Shown here: in pieces, positions 21,073 through 32,128 of the stretch | Numbering within the stretch: the stretch's first letter is position 1 | Layout: each line of letters opens with the position of its first letter | Assembly (NCBI GenBank): GCA_003116995.1 | Contig: BDSL01000062.1 | Location: 1 to 64,000 of the forward strand | Reading direction: 5' to 3' | DNA from: Yamagishiella unicocca | Taxonomy: Eukaryota; Chlorophyta; Chlorophyceae; Chlamydomonadales; Volvocaceae | DNA: 64,000 nucleotides | Made by a program: the position numbers and the translations under genes | The notes under the pieces: model-generated | What the model saw: the letters and a program-made list of their open reading frames with translations, nothing else | Told to the model about the DNA's origin: nothing | Databases searched by the model: none

Positions 21073-24000
21073 CCCCCGCAGCGGCATCGCTTCACCCCTC
21101 CCTCCGCCCCTCTCCCCGCCTCTGTCCCTCTGCCCCTCCATCCTCCCCTCCGTGGGCGAGACCCGCCCCCCCCCTTTTGCCCCCCCTCCCCCCCCCGCGT
21201 ACCTTTGATGTCGCCAAACAGCAAAAGGTGACCTGACCTCCCGGGGGGGGTGCGGGGGCGGGTGGGAGGGGCAATACACGCAAGCAACCGGGTTAGCACG
21301 GGCACGGCGGAGATACCGGTAAGCACGGGCACGGCGGAGATACCGGTAAGCACGGGCACGGCGGAGATACCGGTAAGCACGGGCACGGCGGAGATACCGG
21401 TAAGTCAAACCGACTAGGGGGAAGGTCCTTGGGAAACACTCCAAATTGAAAGCAAGGAGGATATGGCTGGGCCAGAACAGGACGCGCCTAGATGTACGAC
21501 AAGGGGCGTTGCTCGGTTCTGGAGCGGCGGGTGGCGATGTCGCTAATGATGTTTTCCGCCCTCCCATTTCCTATGTCGCGTAACCAGGTCTCCTCGACAT
21601 CCCCGCAAGTTTCGGTGCTCCCCCCCCCGAGCGACAAGGACACGGCGCCCCGCCTCCATGTTCTCCCCGCCCCCACTCGGCTCCCACGTTCCCTAATCGG
21701 TTTTCTTGTTCAGTGCCGACCCACGGGTCTCCTCTCATACCTCCCCCCAGCACACATCGACGTACGACCTCCGATTTTACTTTTCTCACCCAGGTACTCC
21801 AGCATGCATCTCGGAACGTCTGCTCTAAACGGTTTCTTCCGTACACGGGCTTCCTCTCATACACGTCCCCCCTATTATTGTACCCCCCCCCCCAAACACA
21901 CACACACCTGCGGGTGCCAGGTGGACAGCGCGTTGCAGTCGCGAACCACGGGTCGCTCAGCCGCCGCCGCCGCCGTGCGCTGCCTGAACGCCTTGCTGGT
22001 CCACTCCTCCGCCATGTACTGCAGGATGTGGCGCGGGAAGAGCTGCTCCAGCAGCCGGTGCTCCGCCTCCATCACCTGACCCATGGGTCGGGGGGGCGGG
22101 AAGGGGGGATAAAGGATAATCCGCGAATCCACGGAGGGGGAGATGGCCGGGGGTGGGGTTTTAAAGAGAATCCGCGAATCCACGGCCGACAAAGCAAGGC
22201 GGTGAAGATGGCGGTCCAGAAGAGAAGGGAGGCGAGTAGACGGAGCGGAGGGGCTGCTGAATCGTAGCATAAGGTGATAAGGCAACGTAGTCGGTAAGGA
22301 AAGGTGGTGGGGTTGGGGGCCGAGAAGACCAGGTTACACGACGCAGGAGAGGTGCAGGGCAGAAGCTAGCCGACGATTAGTATTCGGGCGTTGCAAGTCG
22401 GACAACAGAACTTGACGTTGATGGTTGACTATGTGCCGTGTCCCCGGATACCCCCCCCCCCCCACACACACAGAGGGGTTCCGAGCCGACCCATGGGTCT
22501 TCTCGCTACCACCCCACCCACACACATACACACACAAACCCTACTTGCGCCAGATGCCGCTCCGCCACCACCTTGGCCGTCACATCAGTCTGTGGGGACC
22601 GGGGCAGCGGGGAAAGGGGTCTCAGTCGGGGCCCTCCAAGGGGGGGAATTCCAGGGGAAAGACCCAGGGGGAGTTCTCCAGGGGCGGCCCTCCAGGGGGG
22701 GACTCCAGGGCGGCCCTCCGGGGGGGACTCCAGGGCGTCCCTCCAGGGGGGGGGACTCTCCAGGGGGGGACTCCAGGGGCACCCTGGGTGTACGGAGGTG
22801 CGGTGGCGCTCTACCTAAACACCGCCGACCACGAACACGTGCCCGTCTGCCTAGCCCCTAGCTTCCTCGCCTCTTTCCCCTCCCCCGCTTTCCCCCCCTC
22901 CTCCTATGTCATGTACACGGGCCTCCTCCCGCCTCCCCTCTCCCCCATCATCTCCTTTCCCTACCTCCAGACCCTCCAGCCCCTTCTTCCCCCCTCCACC
23001 CCCCCCCAGCCCCCTGTTCCCCTGTCCGCCCCCTGCCCTTGTGGCCCCCTCTCCCCTCCCTGACCATGCGCCAACCATCCTGTCCTTGTCGCGTCAACGG
23101 TTTCCATGCCACTCCCCTCCAGGCCCCTGCCCTTCCGCCCCCTCTCCCCCCTCCAGCCCCCTACCCTCCCACGCGCACCTGAGACAGCACGATAACTGGA
23201 TGCCGTGTTACCGGGTCCACAGCCCGAGTCGCCCACACCTCATGCCAGCACTCCTCCTCCTCCCCCTCCTCCTCCGCCTGCTCCTCTTCGTCCTCGTCAG
23301 CACCGCCATCCAGCAGCCTCCCAGCCCCCCGCTGCCGCTGCTCCTGCACCCCCCCGCCCTGCTGCTGCCGCTGGTTCGACCGTGATCGCGTCAGTTCATG
23401 TGCCGCAGCCGTCTCCGCAGCCATCGCGCGCCGCTGCTCCGAAACCAGCACCTCCTCCTCCCCCCCGTCCACAGCAGCAGCATCGCCTCCACCTCCACCA
23501 CCACCACCGCTGCAGCTGCGATGCGTGGAGGTTCCCGCTCCAAGATTCACCGCTGCCTCCGACGAAACCGCCGCTGCCTCCGAAACCGCCGCTGCTGTCG
23601 TACGCAATGCGGTCGAATCTCTGTGCGACGCTGGCAGCCTCGACTCTGGCGTGAGTGCAGCCATCCCCGTCTTGTCCGTTTGCATCGCCCCCTGGTGCCA
23701 CCCTGCCCCTCCGCCAGCGGCAGCAGCAGCAGCAGCAAAGGCAGTAGCTACGCCACCGGCCTCAACCCTTCCGAGCGACGACGGAGCCGCCGCCGGGGCC
23801 CCCCCCTCCGCCGCCGCTGGGCCCCCCCGCGCCGCCGCCCCCGCCGCCATTAATCTGGTGGCGGCGGCCGTCGGCGCCGAGTGCGGCGAGCCGAAGGGCG
23901 AGACGAGGACGTCAGTGAGGAGCTCCGGAACCGCGCCGGCTGATTCGGTGGTGGCGGCGCCGCCGCCTCCCAGGCCTCGGCCCCAGGCCCGCACCACCAC

Positions 24001-24603
24001 CACTGGTCGCACCGCCTCCGCCTCCGCCTCTGCCTCCGCCTCAGCCGTCAACGCCGACCCAACCACCTCCCCCTGGCGCTGCTGCCGCGGCCTGCGCGGC
24101 CTGCCGCCGTCGCCGCTTCCCCGACCCATCGCGCGCTCCGCCCCCGCCCCCGCCACCAAGGTGGCTTCCGCCTCCGCCACCAGAGTCGCCTGATGCAGGC
24201 TGGCGGGGGCGGTCACTCGGCGGCCCCGAAAGGCGGGTGCCACCACTGGCGCCGTCGCCGTCGCTGCCGCCGCTGCCGCCGCCGCCGGCACGGCCCCAGC
24301 GCTGTCGTCCCTGCTGGGAGATGACGTTGCGTTAGCTCCCATCCGGGGCGCCCGCAGCACCGCCTGGTCCACACTGACCACCGCCGGCGGAATGGTGGGT
24401 ACGACACTGGACAGCGTCCGTACCTGGAAGCTGGCGTTGCGCCGGACGGAGCGGCGGGAGGCGGCGGCGGCGGCGGCGGCGGCGCCGCCGCCGCCACCGC
24501 CTCGCGCCGCGCCGCCCAGCAGTGCCGACGCGGCGTGCGGCGCAGTGCGGAGTGAGGTGGCGAATGCGATTGCGCGGCTGGGCGGCGGCTGTGACGACGA
24601 CAA

Positions 24604-24635
<32 letters not shown>

Positions 24636-25385
24636 CAATGGTGGAGGTGGACATGAAGGTGGATTGCCGTACGAAGGCCTGAGCCAGGGTGCTGCGGACG
24701 TCAATGCTGGCGGAGCGGCCCAGACCAGCCCGGCGGAGGCCGGCGCTGCCGCCGCCGCCGCCGTCGCCGCCGCCGCCGTCGCCGCCGCCGCCGTCGCCGT
24801 TGCCGCCGCCGCCGCCGGCGGTTTGGAAGCTGTTGCGGGCGTCCACTGAAGGGGTCAGGAACATGGAGTGGCTGTGGAGGGTAGGCGGGGTAAGGACCGG
24901 CCGACGAGGGTCCATCAGCACGGGGCTGGCATCATGGGAGAGTCGGCTCGTTTGGGACGTCAGGCCGTGCTGGTGGGGGTGGCTAAGGAGGTGGTGGGGG
25001 TGGTGGGGTTGGTGGAGTTGGTGGGGTTGGTGGGGGTGGTGGGGGTGGTGGGGGTGGTGGGAGTGCGAGTATGAGCGCGACGGATGCAGGCTCAGTGCGA
25101 ACGTCGACGTGGCCAGCGGCGACGGCAGGCCGCCGCCGCCGCCGCCGTCGGCCGCCAGCTCCTCATCGCCGCGGCGGTCGTCAATGCCGTACGCAGCGGC
25201 GGCGGCGGCGTGCCGCTGCCGCTGCCGCCGCCGCCGCCGGTGCCGGCATCGGAAGCCATCTCGCTCCGTGCGTCCCGGATGCCGTACAACCTGTCTGCCG
25301 ACGGCGCATCCGCCCGCCAGGTCGTGATCGACAGGCGGGTGGCGGCGCTGGACCGCAGCCTCGCGCTGCTGGAGTTGCACAATCG

Positions 25386-25445
25386 CTGGCCCAAGGACGA
25401 CGACGCAAACGGCGATGCCACGCCCCCATGAAGGCAGCCAAGTTA
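25386..25445 (-). other. Duplication junction inside the large cyclase exon
   Basis: The copies agree up to AATCGCTGGCCC (ending at 25392 and 60661) and then differ completely. On the minus strand the foreign side is in frame with the cyclase exon back to a TAA at 25445-25443, through LGCLHGGVASPFASSSLGQ, with no ATG. The last bases before the shared part read GGGCCAG, a possible splice acceptor exactly at the break, so a hybrid transcript could in principle use the remaining exon. Confidence 0.7.
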
Positions 25446-25989
25446 GGCTGGGGCGGCGGGAGGGTGTGGCGAGAAGACCCGGTTACACGACAAAGGAAAC
25501 GGGGGAAGCGGGCAGCGGGAGGGAAAGGGGGCCCAGCACATGGCCGCTGTCGAGTCGTGGAAATGGAAGTGGGGTAGGACGGGGAGGAGAGGGGTCGCGG
25601 CGAGGCGGCAGTGAGGAAGGAGGCGGCCCCCCACCTGGTTTCCGACCACTTCCGCTCAGCACTCCACCATCCATCCGCTCACTCGACTACTGGCACGTGA
25701 CGGTCATCATGGCACCCGCCTACCCGACGTCCGCACCCGTTTCGGCCCGGTGGCCTGGCCGCGCTCCGACAGGCGGACATCCCAACGCAGCGCCACCCGC
25801 CCAGCTCGCCCCCACCTGCTCCTGCACATCTTCACCAGCAGGCCCTCGCTGACCACCGCTGTGCCGCCGCTGCCCGAGCTGTCGGGCGACTTGCGCGGAT
25901 TCGAGCCCCCGCCCAGACCCACGTCCGTCATCAGGACCTGCGGAACCGACAGGACCATGGTGGACATCTTGACGCACGGTGCCATGCGC

Positions 25990-26117
25990 GACAAGGAGTG
26001 GTGCGGCCCGACAACTGATTGTACGGCAAGGAATGGCGCGGCCCGACAACTGATTGTACGACAAGGACTGGTGCGGCCTGACAACTGGTTGTACGACAAG
26101 GAGTGGTGCGGCTCGAC
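25990..26117. repeat. 35-bp tandem repeat, 3.7 units
   Basis: Units start at 25990, 26025, 26060 and 26095 with GRCAAGGAVTGGYGCGGC, followed by CCGACAACTGATTGTAC or close variants. Confidence 0.9.
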
Positions 26118-26423
26118 CACTGCCGTGCACGCTCCGTGCAGTGCCGGATTCGCGCCGAGCGCCACCGCTGAGGCCTCAAGAGCCCCAGGGGTCCGTGCCT
26201 GCCTCCCCGCCTCACCAGCGGCAGAACCACAACCGCCTGCTGGCCATAACTCACCTTCCCTGAGCTCAACGCATCCGTTTCATGGTCTCCTTTCCTCCGT
26301 ATCATAGCTACCGTTGCAGCGCCCACACGCGCACCAGACGATACATGTTCTTTCCCACCCAACCCCAACAACCCACAACCGCCAAACCGAACCCTACCAC
26401 CACCACCCAAGGGCGCCGCCCAC

Positions 26424-27184
26424 CTGCGCCGCCGCCTGCCGCAGCAGTGGCACTTCGTCGCTCGGGTCGCTGCCCCCCGGTGCCGCCCCCGGGTACCGGC
26501 CCGTTTGCGCGTAGAACCGGTCGGCGGCACGCAGCAGCACATACAGTTGCCGCGGGCGGATTCGGAGCCGATCTCCTCGGCTAGCGTGCGGTACCTGCAC
26601 GGGATGATGCCCCCGGCGGTCCAGGGGGTTCGCCGGCTAAGAGACCGGCTAAGAGACCGGATAAGAGACCGGCTAAGGACTTGCGCTGTGTCGGTGCTGC
26701 TGGCGCAATTTCCCTGGGGGCCGGCACGCACCTCACGGCGCCCCAGTGGCCAGACACGCGCGCACCCGCCTGCCGCCGGTTCACCCGGAGCATGCTGTTG
26801 GTGAGATGTGGGGGGGTGGCGAGAAGACCCGGTGACACGACATAGGAAACGGAGGGATGTGGGGGGTCCGGTTATACGATGTGGGGGGATGTGGGGGGGC
26901 GGGGGAACAGCAGACAGGTGGCAGGCAGACGGGGCTAGGTCAGAGCGGGGTGCAGTTTAGGGCGCACGGGCATGTGGGGTGTGTGAAATTCGTAACAGGA
27001 AAGGGCGCGGGTCAGCAGAGGAAGTGTGGCCCCGCCGAGGTACGCGCAAAGGACAAGCTGATGCAGGAGCAGGTCGGGTCCCGCGAGAGCCCCAGCCCTC
27101 ACGATCGATCCCAACGCACTCTGTCGTGGCGTGCATGTCCGGGATGGAGCCCTCCAGCGGCAGGCTGCCGTCACTCGCATGATC
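26424..27184 (-). pseudogene. NEDD8-activating enzyme E1 regulatory subunit (APPBP1/AXR1-like) fragment
   Basis: Two exon-like pieces match conserved parts of the APPBP1 family in the right order. The first, near 27184-27120, reads SDGSLPLEGSIPDMHATTE after a TGCCAG acceptor. The second, 26594-26424, begins YRTLAEEIGSESA and continues as YVLLRAADRFYAQTGRYPG up to a CAG-GTGGG donor. The family usually has an RCRSLAEE-type segment followed by a LRAVDRF-type segment. Here the two halves of the second piece lie in different frames, so there is a frameshift or an unrecognised small intron. No N-terminal adenylation half and no C-terminal part are seen nearby. The full subunit activates NEDD8 for cullin modification; this fragment is very unlikely to do so. 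Confidence 0.6.
26635..26677. repeat. 12-bp tandem repeat
   Basis: GGCTAAGAGACC occurs about 3.6 times in a row, with one unit reading GGATAAGAGACC. Confidence 0.9.
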
Positions 27185-28427
27185 CTGGCAGCAGGGCCGC
27201 CAAGGGGCGGAGGGTCGACGTCGGACGGGGGGCAAGGCGAGCGGTTGTGGGAGATGAGGAGGCAGGGGCGAGGGCCAGGATACGAGACCGGTTCGCGGGC
27301 GCATCAGCCACATGGAAGGTGGCCAGGCGAGGATCCGGCGGGGTGCTGGGAGCAAGTCGGGGAGTCCGATGGGCGCGAGAGGTGGCAGGTGGGGGCGAGA
27401 TCTGCCGATCAGTCCGCGCAATGGCGATCAGCGCGAGTACGGATGTGGCGTCATGGGGCTGAGGGCCCCCGATGACGGGGGCATGCGATCAACGCCTCGC
27501 AATGCTTCCCTCTATCAACAATCCGCACCACGCCTCTCCCCTCCCCCTCCTCTTCTGGAACCGAGAGCAAGGCGGCGGGAACGGTTGGCTATGAGTGTTT
27601 CGATCGCGGCGGGGGGTGGGGCCGTGGAGGGGGAGGGGCGGGATGAGGTGCAGAGGGGGGGAAAGCGGGGGCGCGCGGGGAGGCCGGCTGCATTTCACAA
27701 GCGGGGGGTTTGCTGGGGCGGGCTGCGGCGGGAGCGGGGCGCCAGGGCTGCTGCGGCGCCGGGGCGGGCTGCGACGGCGGCGGCGGCCGCGGGCCTTTGG
27801 GACGGGCTGCTGGACGCCGGGTTTGGCAGGGAGGTCTGGGGCCGCTGGCGGGCGCAGCGGCGGTCAGGTAGGTTGGGCACAGGCGGCGTAAAGCACGCCC
27901 ACAGTGTCAGGCTGAGCCAGCAGCTGATCATGAGCAGGCTGGCCAATGAAAGCCACACGCGCTGCCAGGAGAGCGGTGATGGGCGCCGGCGGCTTGAGCG
28001 GTCGGCCGCGAAGGATCCGGTAAATCCGCTGAGATGGTTTGGGCCAATGGCTCCGGAAAGCGGAGGTGTTGAGCGCGAGCGCTCTCGCGACTTGGGCGGT
28101 ATGGTCGGCGGGATGCTGCTCCGGCGGAGCTTGCATGAGCGGTTGCGGGGAACGCGTGGTGCAAGCTAGAACCTAGAATGCTTTCAAAATGGCTTGATTT
28201 GAGGAAACGGGGGCGCCGGGGCGCAAGGTGCGGCGCAGCCGAGGCGCGTACGGCTGGACGGCCCATGCGAACAACGGAGACTGTGGCACAGAGTACCACA
28301 GCAAAGACACACACGGCCTCTGGCCGCCCCAGCCAGAGTTAGGGGGGGTGTAAAGGATAATCCAGGGCCCAGATGCGTGGGCTACCGGTAAACGGCCTGC
28401 GTGTGTTCGTGTGTGTGGAGTGTCGAC

Positions 28428-28432
28428 TTACA
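28428..28432 (-). terminator. Poly(A) signal TGTAA after the armadillo-like gene
   Basis: The minus strand reads TGTAA about 310 nt past the stop codon at 28740-28738, a normal 3' UTR length for a green alga. No other minus-strand TGTAA is evident closer to the stop. Confidence 0.45.
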
Positions 28433-28737
28433 GGCGGTAGCGGGGAACGCGGACCTGTGACACCTCGGAGGCGGCGAAGGGCCGTTTGGAATGAAAGGCA
28501 CCCCAACCGGAACCCCAAGGCGAAGTGATGGTGGGTGCAATGCTTTCAGCCCCACGCGCCGTCCCCACCCACAGGAACACCCCCCAGCCTCCAAACCTGC
28601 CCCCATCCCGCCCCGTCCCGTCCCCAACGCCCCCCTCCCCTGTCGCCCCCCCTGCCGGTGGATGGTTTCCCAATCGGCTTCCCAGTCCACGGGCTTTCCT
28701 CAACCCCCCCGGCCCCGTCCCCAGCCCCACCTCCGAG

Positions 28738-29868
28738 CTATGATGACGGAAAAGCGCTCCCACACCGGTACTCGGGGGGCATGTCGCCGCCCTCCTCCTC
28801 CTCCCCCTCCTCCTCCTGCGCTCCCTGTGTCGCTATCGCCACGCCGCTGTCCATCATCCGCTGAGACTCCGCCCCGTCCATCGGGTCGTCACTGGAAGCG
28901 GAGGGCAGCAAATGTTTCGGAATGAGGGTAGTCACGAGTGACATGGGTCCGTTGGGCCCCCACCCGACCGCCTGATGCCCACTCCACACCACTGCATCTT
29001 CTTGGCCCCACCACTCAATCCCCCCTGATCCCCGACGCCTTCCACTCAATTCCCCCTGGTCCCCGACGCCTTCCACTCAATCCCCCCTGGTCCCCGACGC
29101 CTTCCACTCAATCCCCCCTGGTCCCCGACGCCTTCCACTCAATCCCCCTGATCCCCGACGCCTTCCACTCAATCCCCCCTGGTCCCCGACGCCTTCCACT
29201 CAACCCCCCCTGGTCCCCAACGCCTTCCAGTCAATCCCCCCTGGTCCCCGACGCCTTCCACTCCATCCCCTCCTGCACACCTTTCCGGCTGTGGCCAAGG
29301 GACCCGAGCAGGCGGCTATGACGGCCGAGCTGGCGTCCAGCACCTCCTCATCCTCTGCAACAGCCGTCAGCACCGCAACGCAAGCAAGCATTCAGGATTA
29401 AGACGGAGGCGCAGTTGCTTCGGAACGAGTATGAGATACCAGGACAGGTTCAGGGTGGGGGGGCTGCGCGGTTTGGCGCGGGAGGGTGTGGGGCTGAGGA
29501 ACGGGTGCACGGAGCATGTCTTTGCCGAGCTAGTTTTCGGTTTGGGAGAGCGTGGCCAAAGTACAATAGAGCGCGGAGGGTTGGCTGAGCGATGGATGCA
29601 GGTTGGGTGCGGAGGCGCAAGGCAGGAGCCCGGGACAAGCTCGAGCCGCTCTGGCCACACCCGGCCAGAGCTGAGGCCTACCAGTGAGGCCCAGCAGCCG
29701 CGTTAGCACCGGCACAGCGCCCGCCTGACGCGCCTCCTCTGCTTTAAAGCTCCGGCTTTGAACCACCTGCTTTAGGCGTAACAATGCCTGCTTCTGCCTA
29801 CGGGGCGGAAGCGCAGAAGCCGCGGATGGCACGATTAATGTTTGAACGACAATTTTGTAAGCTCCAAG
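28738..29868 (-). CDS. Armadillo-like protein, 3' exons, copy 2
   Basis: Three exons join with matching phases: 29868-29682 (187 nt; [19 protein letters not shown]), 29354-29281 (74 nt; DEEVLDASSAVIAACSGPLA) and 28971-28738 (78 codons including stop). The [11 protein letters not shown] core is typical of armadillo repeats, which form protein-binding superhelices. The last exon starts AVGWGPNGPMSLVTTLIPKH and carries an acidic run ([10 protein letters not shown]) before its stop. The final intron is filled by a 30-bp minisatellite. Upstream exons are uncertain: the exon end at 29868 needs a phase-0 partner, and the open frame at 30455-29904 ends in another phase. Unlike copy 1, the middle exon is in frame. 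The family assignment is tentative because only one repeat is clear. Confidence 0.55.
29011..29270. repeat. 30-bp minisatellite, about 8.7 units (last armadillo-gene intron)
   Basis: The unit contains TGGTCCCCGACGCCTTCC followed by ACTCAATCCCCC. Three units are visible at positions 1-90 in copy 1, which starts inside the array. The array fills most of the intron 28972-29280. Confidence 0.93.
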
Positions 29869-29903
29869 CTGCAAGAGCGACACACGAGGTTGTGTCGTTA
29901 CAT

Positions 29904-30455
29904 TTACCTTGCTGGATTGTCCCTGACACGTATACGCTCCACCGATTCTCCTATTCTGCTGTTGGCCACTACGTGTTCAAGCAATTCCGCCTTATAACTG
30001 TCATTTACAATGCACTTGTCTAGCTGTGCGGTTTGGTGCAAACCTAGAAACCTTGCTAATACACAACGTAAAACGACTTTGCGTGCTCCGAAACTGTTAA
30101 GTAACTGAATCAGCATGTTGTCCCGGGAATCAGCCTTTGTCGGGCTGCGTTTAAAAATATCACTGATTTGGACAACATCGCTAACATACATACCAGATGG
30201 CGTCAGACGAAGAGCGTGTGCCCCTATTACGTCCCGAAGAGCCGGGGACAACGTTGAAACTATAGCAGAATGGCGCATTCGCTGGAAAGGATGGGAGCGC
30301 ACCCTCACCGCTGCTTTGGCCCGAGGCTGGGCAAAAACCTGGGCGGGTGCAAAGAGCGGCGCATGAGTGTCTCCGTTTGTTGTCACACACCCCGCCCCGG
30401 AAGAGGCCAAGAAGGCGTGGACGGCCGGGACCTCCACCAGTCCACCCAGAGGCAC
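29904..30455 (-). CDS. Hypothetical 183-residue ORF, copy 2
   Basis: This is the same open frame as at 726-1277, with an identical predicted product and the same splice-donor-like end (GTAAATG at 29907-29901). It has no recognised domain. It may be an upstream exon of the armadillo-like gene, but the phase does not fit. Confidence 0.3.
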   Translation of the reverse strand: MPLGGLVEVPAVHAFLASSGAGCVTTNGDTHAPLFAPAQVFAQPRAKAAVRVRSHPFQRMRHSAIVSTLSPALRDVIGAHALRLTPSGMYVSDVVQISDIFKRSPTKADSRDNMLIQLLNSFGARKVVLRCVLARFLGLHQTAQLDKCIVNDSYKAELLEHVVANSRIGESVERIRVRDNPAR

Positions 30456-32128
30456 TCAGGCGAGACCAGCAACTCCTGCTTCGGGAAAATGCATTTCGAG
30501 ACGTGATGCGGTGCGGTGTCGTACGGAGTTCTGACGCGCCTGAGCTCTCACAGTAGCGGGCCTCCAAACCCTTGCTGAAGGCATCTGTCCAACAACAGTC
30601 TTGGCTGATGGGCGAAGCTTGCATGGGGAAAGAGAGCTTCCCTCCCCTCGATACATCAGCAATTGTGGTGAGAATGGAAGCTACTAGTAGCTGGCTGATG
30701 CCTAAACACGACCACGGGGAGGGAGGGAGACTTCTGCTCGACTTGTTGAGGTGCTGTGCAGGTAGTTCAGATCTAGGGGCTGCTTGCGCTGCAGTTGGTG
30801 TATTGCTAATAGGGCGGCCACTTAGGTTGATTCCCCCCTGGAGCCACGAGCGCTTAATGATGATGGCGATCGAATGCGTTGGGTGGCTGGGCTTATTATG
30901 AACTGATTCGAATTCGATTTCGTTACATGTCGTACTGATAACTGAAAGGATCATCGCCGTACATCCGAGCTCCACCAGGTGCCGATGGACTCACATGCCG
31001 CAAAATCCAGCCATATTAACACAGTCCGGCATCACACCAGGGCACTCGCCGCAACCACACGGAGAGGCCACTGCGCCTGCCCCCCATGTAGGAGTTGCCA
31101 AGCAAAGGAGTCCCGTCAACCATAAGCTGTAACCCACCATCCTTGCATCTTGCGGAGTTCTGAGTTCTACCACCGCCACATCCTCCGGAACGCGCCTTTG
31201 CAGTGCAGACAGAGCCAAGGGTAAAGCCACCGCTCCCCCCCAGCGCCTCTCGAACATACAGGTCACTGCTGCCCCCCTCGGCGGGTCGGGGCGTCACCGC
31301 GTTTTTTGCTCGCCCATCGCTAGGCACCTCACACAGTTCTCCCGCTTGCGCCCAAGGCAAACCGACTTCGCAAAACATTTCCTTGCGCCGCGCGGGGTCC
31401 TCATTTCCGCTAGCCTAGGCGTGGCCGCCGATTTAGTCTAAGCCGCCGCAGGTCGACATACTACTTCCGGCTTTAGTCCTCCAGCATCTCCAAACGGCGC
31501 ATCTAGGAGGCGCCACTAGAAAGCGCTTCTAAACGGTTTCCTCTTTCGTACAGGTGGTTGCCCCCCCAAGCACCTCCCACTCAAACATACATGCCACACG
31601 CGGCCGCGCGAGCCGCCACCGTTTCCGATGGCTGCATAAGCGCGGCCACTTGCACTGACATACGTCCTCGGAACCGGAATAGGCGGCCACCCCTCCAGCC
31701 GCCACCCGAGGCCCGCACCCAACAACACCCCCACGTCAGGGTGGTCGGGTGGCTCACACCCGCTGGCACCTCCCTGCCCGCCACTGCTGCCATTCACCAC
31801 GGGGAGGGGATGTCCACCCACAGGCCGCATCGCACCACTTTTTACTAACCGTAGAAGCGTGGGTAGCAGCAACTCAGCTGCACGATTCCTTCTCTCAAAG
31901 CCTGTCGGAGCCACTTCGGCTTGGCAGGTACGCCCTGACTCGACCTGCGCACGCCCCCCCGGCCATCTCAGCCAGCAGGTCGTCCCACACTGCTGCAAAC
32001 TGCACGGCAGGGCCCCAACAGTGGTACCAGCAGCAGCTGTCCAGTAGTACATACAGCTTTCGGCGATGCAATCTACACGGCCACAGCGCGCCCCATTGCC
32101 AGCTGGTAGCACTGAGCTTGTGTTGCCG
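30456..32128 (-). other. Presumed 3' UTR and intergenic DNA after the U-box-ankyrin gene, copy 2
   Basis: The content matches 1278-2950. The nearest minus-strand TGTAA after the stop is at 30927-30923. No coding exon is recognised. Confidence 0.35.

Larger units (their letters stand above)
1..25392. repeat. Large segmental duplication, copy 1 (left end outside window)
   Basis: This whole stretch recurs in the same orientation at 29181-60661. The offset is 29180 at the start, 29178 by position 600, 29169-29171 over 5000-14200, about 29855 after a hAT insertion in copy 2, and 30280 near 20000. Position 1 falls inside a minisatellite that also occurs at 29181, so the true left edge of this copy is outside the window. 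Similarity ends at 25392, inside a coding exon of the cyclase gene. The simplest reading is a tandem duplication with its junction there. Two assembled haplotypes placed end to end would look similar. Confidence 0.93.
19810..25392 (-). pseudogene. Guanylate-cyclase gene remnant, copy 1 (5'-truncated, catalytic exons deleted)
   Basis: The exons found are: 25392-23179 (low-complexity exon, open but cut at its 5' side by the duplication junction), 22589-22545 ([15 protein letters not shown]), 22075-21908 ([20 protein letters not shown]), 21232-21203 and the last coding exon 19980-19810 ([20 protein letters not shown], ending LGGHH-stop). The 21232-21203 exon should encode [10 protein letters not shown] with the first metal-binding Asp, but it is 30 nt instead of 28 because AAAA replaces AA, so it reads VTFCCLATSK. 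The four exons for the rest of the cyclase domain and the following C-terminal exon are absent, replaced by a direct join near 21060. The gene cannot make a working cyclase. The large exon is still fully open, which suggests that inactivation was recent. Confidence 0.88.
25446..28737. other. Stretch between junction and armadillo gene end; mostly no recognised gene
   Basis: Apart from the NEDD8-E1 fragment and short repeats listed separately, I recognise nothing firm. A minus-strand segment near 25950-25830 (VLMTDVGLGGGSNPRKSPDS, then TAVVSEGLLVKM) has coding-like composition but no family I can name. A hydrophobic minus-strand ORF at 27958-27695 could hold a membrane segment (WLSLASLLMISCWLSLTL), but it lies in a G/C-biased repeat-like region. 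Confidence 0.35.
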
